Numbered from the stretch's first letter, positions 1 through 12,017 are shown. The stretch: DNA of 64,000 bases from Pascua guehoae (GCA_001600415.1 BCJX01000002.1:3427165-3491164), one strand, 5' to 3'. Notes: a model not told the origin generated them from the sequence alone. Made by a program: numbers and translations.

Positions 1-3000
1 GATTCGTCGGGAGACATTTCCCTCGTCCAGCGGTCTCCGCGGAATCCCGCTGATGTCCCTCGCTCTCCGCCGCGTCCGAGGAGTGCGCCTCGGGCAGCGT
101 CGTCCACTGCGAGCTTGGGAGGGGGCAGCAGGGGCTCGAATGTCACATCTACATCGGGTGACGACCGGGGTGTGGCATCGCCCCACACCAACCTCCGCGG
201 GCCACCGACACTCCATGTCCGGGTCTCGGAGCTGCAGTCGGCCCACTCGCAACGCCCAGCGTCGGCGACGGGCAGGAGATCGCGCTCCCAGCTCGCTGTC
301 GACGCTGGGCGACCGCTGAGTGCATCTGGTACGCGCCCGACGCACCTTGCCGTCGACTCGCCAGACACTCCACTCTCCGGTCCGAGCCGTGTGGGGACGC
401 CGTCTGCGCTGCTCCCCCGCGGCTCGCGGGCGCCCATGTCCAGTCTCGCGCCTGGGACGAGGGACATGCTCTCCGTCTCTCCCGGAGGCTACAGCGAGCC
501 GGATCTGGAGGTCCCATCTCCCATACCCGGCGAACCCCGCGGCCCGCCAGCGTCCGTCGCCGCCCGCCGGCCGACCATGACCCGCAGCCACTCGCTGCAC
601 GTATCGATCCCTAGCGTCGATGTCTCGGCGCGGGTACGAGAGGCGCCGAGCTCGGCGACGAGTGCAACGCCCACGCCGCCCACGAGCGGACCGGGTCACC
701 TGCCCCTCCTTCCCTCGCCCCGGCCGCCACCGCTCATCAATGAGCAAACGTCGGGCCGCATGGCGCGGTGGGTGAAAGAGGTCGTCGTGTGCAACTTTGA
801 CCTCGAGCGGGGGCCTGTCGTCGAGCGCCGGGCTGTCGGACGCCGGTGGGGACCCGGGGAGAAGGAGAATGTGTGAGTGTGACGGACTGTGATGCCGTCG
901 TGTGCGGGGAGATTCAATGCCAGCTGCAGGCCAGCCGTTGCTTGCATCGTCTACCCACATGACACCTGCATTCCCAACCTTGCAACCACAAGCAGCAGCC
1001 GTTGCGTAACTTGTCCGTGCTAACCCCCAGCGCCTTCTCGTCGTTTCCCGATACGTCACTGTTCACCGAGGGTAGTATCCAGTTCTCCTTCAAGATCCGC
1101 CATTTGCCGCCCGACCCGTCGTCACTCGCCCTCCCCGAGCCACCAAGCCCGCTTCCAAACAGTATGCCGGACTTGGAGATATCGCCACTGGGAAAGTGCG
1201 GCCACGAACGCAGTGCAAGCACTGTCCGGGACAAGGCGGCAGAGTACCGCGCCTGGGACGAGAGGGGCCGTGAATGGCTGTACGGGTTTGTTTGGTTCCA
1301 GCAGAAGAGGGACCGTGGCATCGCGCGCGGGTTTATGCAGGTGAGTGCAAGCCGGGCGTCACTCGGCCCAGCCGGTGCAGGTGCGCCTGGCTGGACACTG
1401 CGTCAACGTAGCGACGAGATCCGCAGTACGGTGACAACCGGTGGAAGCCACTCTCGCCTGAAAACCTCTTCTAACGACAGAAATCCGTCGTCATCCTCAC
1501 CCACCTCCCGTTCCCGGCCCTGTTCACCGCCGTGCTCGCCCGTATGGCACCGTCGTTCTTCCAGTACGGCTACAGTGCCATCGAAGCGGCATGTCACGCG
1601 ATTGCAGACTGGCCAGACCCGGTGCCCGACGCTGAGCTCGAGCTCCCATTAATGTCCGAGTTACTCCACGTCAAGCTCCCCGACAACACCAACAACCCCC
1701 AAGTGCAGCTCGCGCTCCACTCGCGCTCTCGCAACCCTTCACACACGTCGCTTTCTTCGCAAGGCTCGCACACCTCGCACACTCATTCGCATGCGCTGGC
1801 AAACGCGTCCATGTACTCGCCAGCGCCTAACACGGACCCGATCCTCGCGTCACTCCCAGCGTCCACACCCCTGTGCGCATTTGCATCATTCCTCCCGTCC
1901 CTTTGGTCGCTGTGGGAGTGCCTTGTTCTCGCCGAGCCGGTACTAGTCATTGCACCCGATCCCAAGACATGTTCGGAAATCGTGTGGTGGCTCCGTGAGC
2001 TCGTCCGCCCCATCACCCTCGCTGGTGACTTTCGCCCGTATCTCCACATTCACGACCACGACTTTGGCCTGCTCGTCAACTCGAACAAGCCGCAAGCGGG
2101 CGTCGTCGTGGGCGTCACTGTGAGTATGGTTGGCGACAGTTTTCCGTGCTGATGCCAGAATCCATTTTTCCGCAATGCGGCGTCCCACTGGCCGAATGTC
2201 ATCTCCATCCCGTCTGAGCGGCGACCGCGGCCGGCAAATACGCCTGGGACGCCAATGACGCCGGTGCCGGAAGGCTTCCTCACGCGCCGCCATCGCAGTG
2301 TGTCAAAGGACCGCCCATTGCTCAAGCGTCTCGAGGCGCTCGTGGCCGCGGGCAAGTTGGATGGTGAGTGCGGGGTTTGTCTCGCCGACACTACCGTATC
2401 TGTGGCGTCGTCACAGCCGACCTCACTTCCCCCTCGTAGACTATAGCTAACTCCAGACCCCGCCGGCAACGAGGCACTGCGCATGCACTTCCACCAGCTC
2501 ACGGAACGCATGCTTGTCCCTCTGAACCGCTACTTTCAGACGCTCGTCCCGCCCCCATCAGCAGCCCCGTCCCCGCTCCTGCCGTCGACATCGGCCCTCC
2601 CGGCTCCTGCAGCCCTGTCACTCTCGAGCCTCAAACCATTCTCCCTGCCTGCATTCCTCGCGCATCTAAAGGCTACGGGCCCAAACCCCCTCGCGTTCAA
2701 GACAAAGGGTCTGCTGTCCAAGACGCGCGTCGAGAGCGATTTTTACGCCACATTCTGCATGGGCGGGTGCTTTGCCGGCTGGCTTTCGGCGCGCGTCGAG
2801 ATCCTCGGGATTGCAGTCGCGTCCAGCGTCGACGCGCGCATCACGGCTGGCCTCGGCGCCGCCCCCGGGCGTGTCAATGGTCGCACTCTCGGCGCCGACC
2901 TGCACCGCTTCAGCCCTCCGACTAGCGAACGCAGCAGTACGGATACGGGCGCGAGCACGGCCACGAGCACGGATAACGAGACGCCGCGGTCCATTGCCGT

Positions 3001-3157
3001 CGACGACGATCCGTTTGCCGCACCCACGCCGACGGCCGCTGCGCCAAACGGGGCCAACAGGGCGAATGGTCCCAACGGGACGAGCAGGGCCAGCAGGCAC
3101 AGCGACAGGAGACGCGACCAGCGTATGCCTGCGCTCGGTACGCTGTCCATCCACTAG
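1..3157 (+). CDS. DENND6-like DENN-domain protein, 5' end outside window
   Basis: Exons 1-872, 1031-1340, 1481-2119, 2159-2363 and 2457-3157 join in frame to 908 codons plus stop; the frame is open at base 1, so the start lies upstream. DENND6/FAM116-type proteins are DENN-module Rab exchange factors acting on endomembrane traffic. Support: the first ~255 residues are Ser/Pro-rich and disordered, then comes the family opening (WVKEVVVCNFDLERGPVVE), an SFSSFPD block spanning the first splice, GFVWFQQKRDRG, KSVVILTHLPFPALF, the NPFF..HWPNVI block at exon 4, and a C-terminal helical part. Introns are 158, 140, 39 and 93 nt with CTAAC-type branch sites. The ~100 C-terminal residues are Ala/Asn/Gly-rich and not family-typical. 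The DENN assignment is strong; which Rab it serves cannot be read from sequence. Confidence 0.85.
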
Positions 3158-3475
3158 ACTATCACTCTTGTTGTACTACCATGCATTGTCACACTTAGTG
3201 CTGTACCCGTGGTTGGACCGTCTGCGGACCGTGTACGGACCGTGGTCTGTGTAAGGATGTGGTCGGAAAGGCGGCGTGTTCAGCCCCCACTACCTCTAGC
3301 GCTCCTTGCAAGCATTTGAGCTCTCGAGATACTTTGACTTGTGCTTCGTACTTTGGCAGGTGCGGCAGACTGCGTCGACGTCGACAAACGTCCAGCCACG
3401 ACCCAGTCATGCATTGTCCACCAAGCTCACCCCACCCAGGTCCACCGGCCACCGGCAACCCAACCTTGAGCCCAA
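3158..3475. other. Convergent intergenic spacer
   Basis: Short space between two convergent genes, holding only their 3' flanks. I see no conserved open frame or structured element. Confidence 0.6.
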
Positions 3476-5127
3476 CTACTTGCCCCCGCCCTTTGTCCGC
3501 GCCTTTGATCCCTCCCCCTCGGCCCCGCCGTCACTCTTGCCCTTGCCCTTTGCCTTTGTCCCGGGGCCGGCGCCGGCGCCCTTGGCCGCGCGCCGCTTCT
3601 TGAGCGCCTCCATGCGTGCGCGGAGGGCGGCGACGCGCGAGTCGGCGTCTTCTCTGCTCGTTAGCGACGGATGCGGGACTGTGGAGAGAGTGGGCACACG
3701 GGGTGGAGAAAGTAAAGTGTAGCTGTACAGAGGTGTGGGGTAGTGGGGTGCTCGACTCCGTTCGTTGCCTCGGCACCACGTCTGCTGATCCCCTTGTCGT
3801 CTTTGGCCTCCTTGGCCTCCTTGCGCTGGCTCTCCTTGCTCTCCTTGCTCTCCTTGCCCTCCTTGTCCTCCTTGCCCTCCTCGCCCTCCTTGCCCTCCTG
3901 CCTGCGACAATCTTGACCGCACTACCAACTGCCACCTCCCACCTCCCACCTGCGACCTGCCACCTGCCGCCCGCCACCTGCGCCGCACGCCACCCACCAC
4001 CAACCCGCACACCCAACCCCACAAAAACTCACTGTGCCCGAGCCTCATCCTCCAACCGCGCCATAATCTCCTCGCGCTCCTCCCTCGCCACCCGCGCCCG
4101 CCGCTCCCCCTCCGTCTCCGCCACCTCCTCGGCCTCCCCCTCAGCTTCGGGCTCGCCGTCGACGAGCCGTACCGGCGCAGCAGAGTAGGACGCCACGCCC
4201 TCCCCCGCGTCCTTGTAGGCCGGGACGTGTTTCCGCCGCGATGGCGCCAGTCCAGGTGCCGGTGCCGCGGGAGTAGACGTAGATGTCGGGTTGGTGTCGT
4301 CGTCGTCGTTGAGCGAGGCAAGGAAGGCGTCCAGTTCGGCGTCGGCCCCTTCCGCCTCGCCCCCGGTCTCACCCCCAGCCTCACCCCCAGCCTCTGCCCC
4401 CGCCTCTGCCCCGGCCCCAGCCCCAGCCCCAGCCTCCGCCCCAGTCTCCACCCCAGCCTCGGCGGCCGACGCCACTGACGGAGCGTTACCGGCCGAAAAG
4501 AATCCGGGGGGCAGGACGCCGCTCTGCGCCGCAATCGCCTGCGCCTCGGCCACCTTTGCGCGCTTGGCTGCGCCCGCCGCGGGGTCGTCGGCGGCGCGCT
4601 TCTTGGTCTTTGCGGCTTGGGCTTTTTCGCGCGCGAGGGATTGGCGGTGTTGTTTTGTTAGGAGGTGGGTGTCGAATTGTTTTACTGGGGGTTAGGGGGG
4701 TAAGGGGGGGTTGGGGGGGGGGTAGATGGGTATAGGNGGGGGGTCGGGGTAGATAAGCAGGTGAGGGCTCGGGTAGATAGGTAGGTTGGAGGGGGCAGGG
4801 GCTGGGCTGGGCTGTGAACGGGGACGAGGGTGGGAGGATGGGGACGACGACGAGGATCACAACGGCGTCGCATGACGACCCCCACTCCTCCATACGATGT
4901 ACGCGAAGACGCCAGCCCATACCCCCCCTCCCCTCCCGCCTCCCCCACTCCCACTACCACCCACACCCACACCACCCTACCCCGATACCCCGCTCGACAG
5001 GACCGACCGACTCACCTGGGACAGCACAAATGGTGCACCGCAGCTGCCCCGCGGGCGTGTACGCGGCGTACGCGTGCTCGACGCGCGCGCTCTTCTTCGC
5101 ACGCAGGAGGGATCGCGCGTCGGACAT
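3476..5127 (-). CDS. ZNF830/CCDC16-like C2H2 zinc-finger protein
   Basis: Three exons on the minus strand, 5127-5016, 4684-4033 and 3653-3476, join in frame to 313 aa. The N-terminus (RSLLRAKKSARVEHAYAAY) and a C2H2 finger with C31, C34, H44 and H50 split across intron 1 are hallmarks of the ZNF830/CCDC16 family, nuclear proteins linked to pre-mRNA splicing and genome stability. A Lys/Ala-rich segment and an acidic Gly/Ala/Glu repeat follow (about residues 95-150), then the family C-terminal helix rebuilt across intron 2 (EDEARAQ joined to EDADSRVAALRARMEALKK) and a basic tail. Introns are long for this locus (331 and 379 nt). Intron 1 is G-rich and contains the window's only ambiguous base (4737); intron 2 holds purine repeats that look like coding Lys/Glu runs but are skipped by the best splice. 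Confidence 0.8.
3795..3905. repeat. Purine/pyrimidine tandem repeat in ZNF830-like intron 2
   Basis: About twelve imperfect copies of a 9-nt CTCCTTGCC-type unit on the plus strand (AAGGAGGGC on the coding strand). The repeat lies inside the 379-nt intron. Read as coding it would give Lys-Glu-Gly runs, but skipping it restores the conserved C-terminal helix. Confidence 0.8.
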
Positions 5128-5373
5128 GGGTATTAAAAGTCGGTGTTGAAAGCGTAAGACGACGTAAAGTGAGCAGATGCAAGTTGAGTTTGGGATTCAA
5201 GTTGCGTTTGGTTGATTTGGGTGGTTTGGGTGGTTTGGGTGGCGCGAAAACGTCATGTTGATGAAACTCGGCCACAGTCTGGCACGGCGCATGGCAGATG
5301 GCAGGGGTGACACAGTGGCATGTAATGACCTTGTGTCCACTCTCTCCCGTCCTACTCTCCTGTCAACTCGACC
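5128..5373. promoter_or_regulatory. Divergent promoter region
   Basis: Shared 246-nt upstream region of the ZNF830-like gene and the membrane-protein gene. It holds a short triplication of GGTGGTTTGG-type sequence near 5219-5240; no clear TATA box. Confidence 0.5.
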
Positions 5374-6283
5374 ATGCGGCCCCCAACACGCTCGCGCTCG
5401 CGCGCGACCTCGCGGTGGACGTTCTGGACACTCGTCGCCGTCGTCCTCGCCGTCGGCGTCGTGGCCGACACGGATATTGTCAACTTTGGCGTTCCGCTCG
5501 ATGCGCCCCCCGCCCCCGCGGTGCCGCGTATCACGTATGTCTAGAGGGTATGGGTGCTTGATTGCGTTTGCTGGCGGGATTGCGCATGGCGCGGACGTCG
5601 CGTGCATGGAGGGCAACCACCGGGGTGACCAAACTCTGTCCGCAGCGCGCTCGACGCCCGTCTAGCCCAAGGTCTGGGTCTGGCAGAGTCTAAACGACTG
5701 GCAGAGTCTAGGCCTACCTGCCCTTGACACATCGTTGTTCCCGATCCCGACCATTCGCATGTCCCCACTCACACTGACGACAGACTCACACCGTCGACGC
5801 CGACGACGCTGCGCGTATCCTCGGCCGAGCCCGAGGTGTGGCTCGCCCTCGACGCGGGGCCGGGCAAGTGGACGGCGCGTATGAGTTGGCCTGGTTCGGT
5901 GCGTTCTGTTGAGGGGGATATGGGCCGGGTGTAGCAGCGGGTGTAGCCTGGGGGCAGGGGGGCAGGGGGGGCAGTGGGGGCAGTGGGTGGGCTTTTGGTG
6001 GGGACACTGGGGACACTGGGCTGGGAGCATGACACGGCACTGTGGCCGGACTGGCTGGCATACTCGTGCTGGCTCATGACTCTTTGACCTTTGACTTGTA
6101 TCTACACCCCGTCTCCACATGATGCTACCCGCCTCTCTCTCCGTGATACTCCCCGTCCTACTCCCCTTACTCCGCTTTCTCCGCTTTCTCCCCGCCATAC
6201 TCTCCTTACTCCCCTTCCTACTCCCCTTCCTACTCCCCTTCCTACTCCCCTTCCTACTCCCCATCCTCCTCCCCTACTCCCCT

Positions 6284-6335
<52 letters not shown>

Positions 6336-6828
6336 CCGTCTCCTCCCAGCTGACACCCAGACACCGACCCGCTTCACACTCCGCCTGTACGCGCACGCCG
6401 GCACGCCCGTGCTGCACGTCCACGCCGCGCCCCTGTCGCCCCGCATGCGCCATCCGGTACTTGCGCGTGTGCGCCGGTGGGCCGCGGGCATGGGATGGGG
6501 GCGGGGCTCGGACTTGGACTTGGACTTGGACTTGGGCTTGGATCTCGGTGGAGCGGTTGTGGGCCACCAAGGCGATGGAGTAAAGGGTACAGAGGGTGAG
6601 GATGCCGACGCCGACGCCGACACGTGGGCGTTTGACACGCGGTTCCACGTCGTGCTCGAGCCGCTCGTCCTGGGTGTCATTCCGGCGACGGCCGTGCCGG
6701 CCATTGGTGGTGTGCTGGTCGCTGTGCTGGCGGCGGGGGCGGGTGTGCCGTTTGTCCTCTGGTTTGTGCGGCGGGTGCTTGCCGACGCGGAGGAAGCCGA
6801 TGGAGGAAAGGGCAGCAAGGACGAGTAA
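5374..6828 (+). CDS. Uncharacterised single-pass membrane protein (signal anchor plus C-terminal TM)
   Basis: Exons 5374-5534, 5784-5898 and 6361-6828 join to 247 aa. Residues 1-15 are Arg/Thr/Ser-rich, followed by a hydrophobic stretch (WTFWTLVAVVLAVGVVA) that acts as signal peptide or anchor. A lumenal-type domain follows (WLALDAGPGKWTARMSWPGS, then TPTRFTLRLYAHAGTPVLHV), a DLDLDLDLGLDL repeat encoded by repeated GACTTG, and a C-terminal hydrophobic helix (VLVAVLAAGAGVPFVLWFV) with a short charged tail ending in Lys-Asp-Glu. This suggests an ER or secretory type I protein. I do not recognise the family. Both splices preserve frame; intron 2 (462 nt) contains pyrimidine repeats and a long poly-C run. 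Intron 1 (249 nt) could hide an extra exon, but the simple splice gives the smoothest protein. Confidence 0.6.
6169..6332 (+). repeat. CT-rich tandem repeat ending in a 48-nt poly-C run
   Basis: Inside intron 2 of the membrane-protein gene. Copies of CTACTCCCCTTC occupy roughly 6169-6284, followed by uninterrupted C from 6285 to 6332. It probably serves as an exaggerated polypyrimidine tract before the acceptor at 6360, and could form i-motif or G-quadruplex structures. Confidence 0.9.
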
Positions 6829-6944
6829 CGCAACTCTAGTCTTGGAGTGAGCAGCTCAGGATAGATGCCAACCCACGGCGCAACCTAGACAAGTGATAGT
6901 GTACAGGGCAGATGCATGGACTGCTGGTCTGCCTAAACTACATT

Positions 6945-9900
6945 CTACAGAACGACAGCCTCGACGCCCTCCATGTCCACCTCGTCGGTCGAGTCGTCGA
7001 GCGGCAGAGCCGGCAAGGTGCTAGGCAACGGCGCCGTCAGAGGGACTGGGTACGGGCCAGCAGCTGGCAAAGGGGTATCTCCAACAGATCCCTTCACTGC
7101 ACTGTCCTCAGCATGCTGGCGAGCCGGCAACGCTGCAGACCCCCTTATCGCGTCATCCTCGCCGAGCTGGTGGGAGGCCGACGCAGGTGCCGTATCTCGC
7201 AAGCCAGAGGACATCGCCTTGGCATCCTCCCTTTGGACAGGCCGCTGCCCCTGTCCCTCTTCACCTCTCTTCCCATCGTGAATGTCTGTCCTGCTTGCCT
7301 CGGTCCCATGTGAGCCGCCAGCCTCGGTGTGCTGCGCCCGACACTGCTCATTCTTGTGGGCAACGCGTGCGGCGCACAGCGGCCAGAATTCCTCCTCGTC
7401 GCTGAGAGTGAACTGGGGTTAGCGGCTGCAATTCTGAGCAAGTGTCATTGTCTCGGGGCCTGCGACCGACCATGTTGTCGAACATCACCGCCACCGTGTC
7501 ACTCCCCCCGCATCACTCACCTCCGACTTGCTCTCCACACTTGGCGGCAGAGGTATGCCAAACGGTGCAGCAGCCAAGATCCTCTCGCTGCCACGCGTCT
7601 TTTCGCGCGGGATACGTGCTCGGCGAGTATTGGGGGTGCGCGTCGCTGACGCCTCCACCTTGGCACGCGCCGCGAGTGTCTCGGCGAGGGCCGCTTCGCG
7701 CTTCTCTGCGGCCGAGAGCAACACGGGGACGACGGGGGATGGTGGAGCCGACTTTTTGGGAGAAACAGAGGAGCGTAGTCGTAGTGACCGCGTGCTCATG
7801 CTTGGGGACGGGGTGGCGCGCGCCGTGGGCATTGGCTCCGGCTCTGGTGGAGTAGGTTCGGGCGAGCTCTCGAGAGAGCTTAAACTGCTGTCCGAGTCGA
7901 TGTCCATCGGCACGATAGGTGTCTCCTCGACCTTGCGTCGGGTATTTGGGCGCTTTGCCCTGGCCGCCTGGAGACGTGATGGGGGCGGTACGGCGGCACG
8001 GCGTTTCTGCGGTACCTCCTGGGGCGGTGGTGACATGGAACTCGCGATGGACGGTGAGGACAAGCGCGAGTCTAGCGTGCGTCTGGTTGTCAGTTGAGCT
8101 CTACTTTTTGATTGTCCTACAACTAACCGCTTGGTCTGCTTGGTCTCGGTGGGGTTGGGTAGGAGCTGGTCGTAGCGCGTGAGCAAGTCGCGGCCCTCAC
8201 GGATAAGTCTACGACGGAGCCAGTCGAATCCTTCTGTATCCAGCTTGCGCCGCCCGCGTGCCCAAGACCCGTCATCTTTCCTGCTTAGGATCGCCGAGAC
8301 CACTGCTACCCACTGACCCGCCGGCAGGTTGTGGAGCAGGTCGACCCGCGCACGCATCTTGTACCGTGCATGCTGAAGCTTTTCCCGCTCGCGCACCCAC
8401 TGTCGCCGCTCGAATGCCTCAAACTTGCGGTGCTGCTGCTCATAGTATGCGTCCGATGTATCCTCGGCCGACTAATGTCAGTCGACTAGTTTAACACGCA
8501 ACAACTTACGTGGGAGACTGGACCTCTGCGGAGGCGCTTTGCAGGGGTCGCACGAGCCCCAATCGTCAGTTCTTCACGCGCCTCATCGCGGTCGTCCTCG
8601 CCGGCGCTGACCAGCTTCCAGGCTGGAGTCTCGATACGTGAACGCGACGGGCCGGCTTGAGCAGCCTCAGATGCTACGGTAGTCTGTGCCGGCGCGTTCA
8701 CAATGCGCGCGGCGGGGGTCACGAGTGTGATCGGGACCGTCGTCAGGACAAGTGGGAGCCGCTCTGGGGGCGTAGAGTCGACATCGCCTGCATGTTAGCG
8801 CAGCCTCGGGCTGAGTGCCAGTGGTGAGAGTTCTAGACCAATAGAGGAAGATGCATGATGCCAGGCGGTCGCCGAGAGCAAAGTCCCAGCTGCAGACACA
8901 ATCTGGATCCCGTCGAACACACCACCTGAACGAGTACGCACCAAACCGCTCCAGCCAGTCGACGATCATCTCCTCCAGTTCACGTACGCCCTCGGCACCG
9001 CCACCCGCGGCACGCCGAATACGCTGCGGGAGCACGCGTCGCGACGACGACGGTGGCCCCGACGCAGCAACATTGCCAGAAGCGTCACGGGCCAGGGCAG
9101 TGGGCGTGCCAGGAGTGCCGGGAGTGCGTGGAGTACTGGTCCCCTCTCGACCACGCGCTTTGCCCTTGCCCTTTCCCTTTCCCTTGGCCATGTTTACCTC
9201 TGGTGTCTGCGGAAGAGGAGGGGCGCGTAGGCGGATCCGCAGTGTCGGCACCGGAGCGGGACTCGCTACCGGTGTGGGTGTAAGTCCTGGTGAGCTGGGT
9301 GATGTCGACGAGGACGCCGAAGGTAGCGGTGAAGAGGACCGTGATACCGAAGCGATGGACGAAGGTGCAGAGAGTGCAGCGGGACTCTCGCTGGCCATGA
9401 GGCCGAGGCCGAGACCGAGGCCGAGGCGCGGCTTGGGTTGCCGGCCCCGGCGCCGGAGGTTAGGGACCGGTAAGGATGCCAGTGTAGGTTGAGGAGCCAC
9501 GGAGGCGGGGTCGGACGGCGGGAAAGGTGCAGGTGATGTCGCCTGTGCTTCTATGGGTGTTGGCGCTGGTTCCAGTGCAGGTGCGGGTGCAGGTGCCGAC
9601 TGGACAGTCAAAGCGGCGGGTTCAGAGGGTGGCAAAGGTGCTAGTGTTGACACTGGTGCTGTGGGTGGTGGTGCAGCTTGGGCTGGTTGAGATCGGGGAG
9701 TCACAGAGACGGGTACAGGCGGCAAAGGCGCTGATGGTGGTATATGTGCTCGTGCGGGGGCCGGCGATCGTGCTGGTGGTGGTGTAGGCGATGGTGCCAA
9801 TGTTGGTTCAGGTGGGCGTGGTGGTGCATGTGCGAGTGACAGTCCCGGCGCCGGCACAGGTGTGGGGGCGGGTGCGGGGGCAGGGTTGGGAGTCGGGGAA

Positions 9901-10271
9901 GAGGAAAGGGTTGGTGGTGAGGAAGGAACATGGACCGGTCGTGCTGGTCCGAGTGCCAGTGCCGACGTTGCCGGAGACTGCGGACGAGGCTGCACGGGTA
10001 GTGCTGCCGCGATGTGGGCGCGTGGAGATGCAAATGGGGCAGACGACGACGCCGACGCCGACACGGACGCGACGGGCGTGAACACAAAGGTAGGCTTCAA
10101 CGGGGTTCGAATGCTGTTCCCTCGCGTCTGTCCAAGGGTTGATGGCGTCCCGACCGGCGAAAGTGACGGCGCCGGTGCTGGCGTCGATACAGACGCTGGG
10201 GCTGACGCTGGCGGTGGCTCGGACGCCGAGGTGGTGTGTACCGCCTGCAGCGGCGTCGGCGATGCCTGCAT
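6945..10271 (-). CDS. Large Pro/Ala/Ser-rich nuclear-type protein with SAS4-like segment
   Basis: Exons 10271-8942, 8889-8839, 8787-8510, 8471-7521 and 7412-6945 join in frame to 1025 aa; an in-frame upstream Met at 10385 would add 38 residues. The first ~400 residues are almost only Pro, Ala, Ser and Thr. Basic linkers follow, then a charged helical segment in exon 4 (HRKFEAFERRQWVREREKL, then MRARVDLLHNLPAGQW) that resembles, from memory, the SAS4-type segment of fungal chromatin proteins. Another disordered stretch follows and a short conserved-looking block after the last splice (FTLSDEEEFWPLCAARV). Composition and basic patches suggest a nuclear regulator. Exon 2 is only 51 nt, flanked by introns of 52 and 51 nt, and is required to keep frame. 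Function is unassigned; the SAS4 link is tentative. Confidence 0.6.
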
Positions 10272-10460
10272 GTGTGATGGGGATGGCGACGGAGTAACGG
10301 AACAGGTGGGTGGAAAGCGATAAACTGGGCAAACAAAAGCAAACCAGTTTCGTTGGGCAAATAGGAAATGGGCAAAGGGATCCATTAGTCGGTGCCTTAT
10401 TTCCTAATGCGGCCACATCCGTCGCCACTGCCAAGAGGAAGAAACATGTCTCGTGGCAGA

Positions 10461-11051
10461 TGACGAGCCCTGGCTGTTACAATTCAAAGACCTTCCCCAT
10501 GCCCTTCAGCTGCTTCAACCAGCATACTCGCATGCATGGCAGCGCAGTGAGTGGACCCATGAGTATACTGACATTGGTGGCAGAGCATCACTCACACGGA
10601 GCCATTTAGGACAACTGAGAACAGAGTGTCGTCTCAAGACACGTTCAGAAGGCTCCCATTGACAAGCTGCACTCTCAACGAGACTTGGTGCATTTTCTGG
10701 TCCGTCTGGAGTATCGCTCACATCTGCGAGTGTGTCTTGGGGGATTGCTCCTCTGGACAACATTGCAGTACCGCCTTCTTCCTCATCTTCCCCCCTTGTC
10801 TTCCCCCCTTGTCTTCCCCCCTCATCTTCCCCCTTGTCTCCCCTCGCCTGGCCTCACTAACACCTGGTCGCCCTGCAGGCGTCGGAGTAGAGTGCCCGCA
10901 ACAAGTCGAGGCACATGCTACCACTTTCCAGCCGACAGCTGGGGAAGGTTGTGCCAACATGCGCCGCTGCATTGAAGAGGTACTGGAAACGACTGGCTCC
11001 ATGACACTGAACAACAGGTTAAGTCTCGCTCCTCTTGACCTGTCCTTCTGA
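10461..11051 (+). CDS. Low-confidence small gene candidate
   Basis: Plus-strand pieces look partly coding. One piece at 10461-10550 is followed by a GTGAGT donor. A stretch at about 10587-10740 reads through as TRRENRVSSQ-type sequence in one frame. An exon-like block follows an acceptor at 10879 (ECPQQVEAHATTFQP, then MRRCIEEVLETTG). No set of splices I tried gives a single clean protein, and I recognise no family. It may be a lineage-specific gene, a decayed gene or chance. Confidence 0.2.
10785..10845. repeat. CT-rich tandem repeat
   Basis: Imperfect copies of CTTCCCCCCTTGT/CATCTTCCCCC in tandem. Simple-sequence repeat in the unassigned stretch. Confidence 0.7.
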
Positions 11052-12017
11052 TTCTCTTCACCCCATGTTGCTTCCCACAGACCATAATCCACTCCCTCCC
11101 TTCTGCTCCCCACGCTTATGCATTCGCTCCGGCCCTCCTTGGCCTTGATAGTTAACCCTCAGAGCGTGACAGATGCAACACCAAGCCCTCTCTGTGGCCG
11201 CCTGACTCTCCACCTCCGTGGTCGCCTCTCGTTGCCCTCTTACGTCTGACGTCGGCGAAGTCGCCCATATGCCAGCAGCCCTTGACACCTCCTTACCAGA
11301 CAACCACAACCACTGCACGTCCACCTACTGTAGTTCTGACACCCATTCCATCCCCAGCTCCTCCGATGCTGCCCCACAGAAAGGCCAACTATAAGGTGAC
11401 ATTGTTGGTGAAACGGTATCATGCGTCGTTGCCACCCAGTGCTCTTTGCTCATCCCAAGGCGATAATTGTCGTCGACCATAACCACCTGTTTGTGGACGC
11501 CATGTGTCGGCCTCACGCCCAACCCATGTCGTCCATAAACGCGGCCGGGGTTTGACTCCCTTACAATGTACTCTTCCTTTTAATTGCTGCAGGATCATTG
11601 GACCGGGCGCTATTGGGGGTGGATAGGGCCTGGGCTGGTCGAGGATAGGTGGCGAACCCGTGGTGCCCACGCCCGAGACGGTCGGGGTGTGGTGGTGAGA
11701 GCAGAATGTCCCTACTGACATTTGAGACTTGCTCCTCACGACCACCATGGCGTCAGGTGGTCGGCGAGACCATGTCACTGGGCAGCGTCGGTGCCCTGGA
11801 GCCCAGGGCGTGCTGGAACTCCCCATAGCATCCACGGCGCCCAGATACATACGCTATCTTCTCGGGACTTCCTGGCGCCTCACCACATTGACACTTTCAC
11901 AACCACACGTTCACTGTGACATTGGCAACCTACAGCTTCGACTACAACTAGACCTCGTACGTGTACTCGAGTCTCCTTCCAGTCACACCGTTTGTCACAC
12001 CTTTGTCGCACCTTTAA

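Larger units (their letters stand above)
10272..12017. other. Mostly unassigned intergenic stretch
   Basis: This 1.75-kb gap between two minus-strand genes has lower GC and mixed codon use. It contains one weak plus-strand gene candidate (listed separately) and CT-rich repeats at 10785-10845. The rest shows no open frame with convincing codon bias on either strand. Confidence 0.5.
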
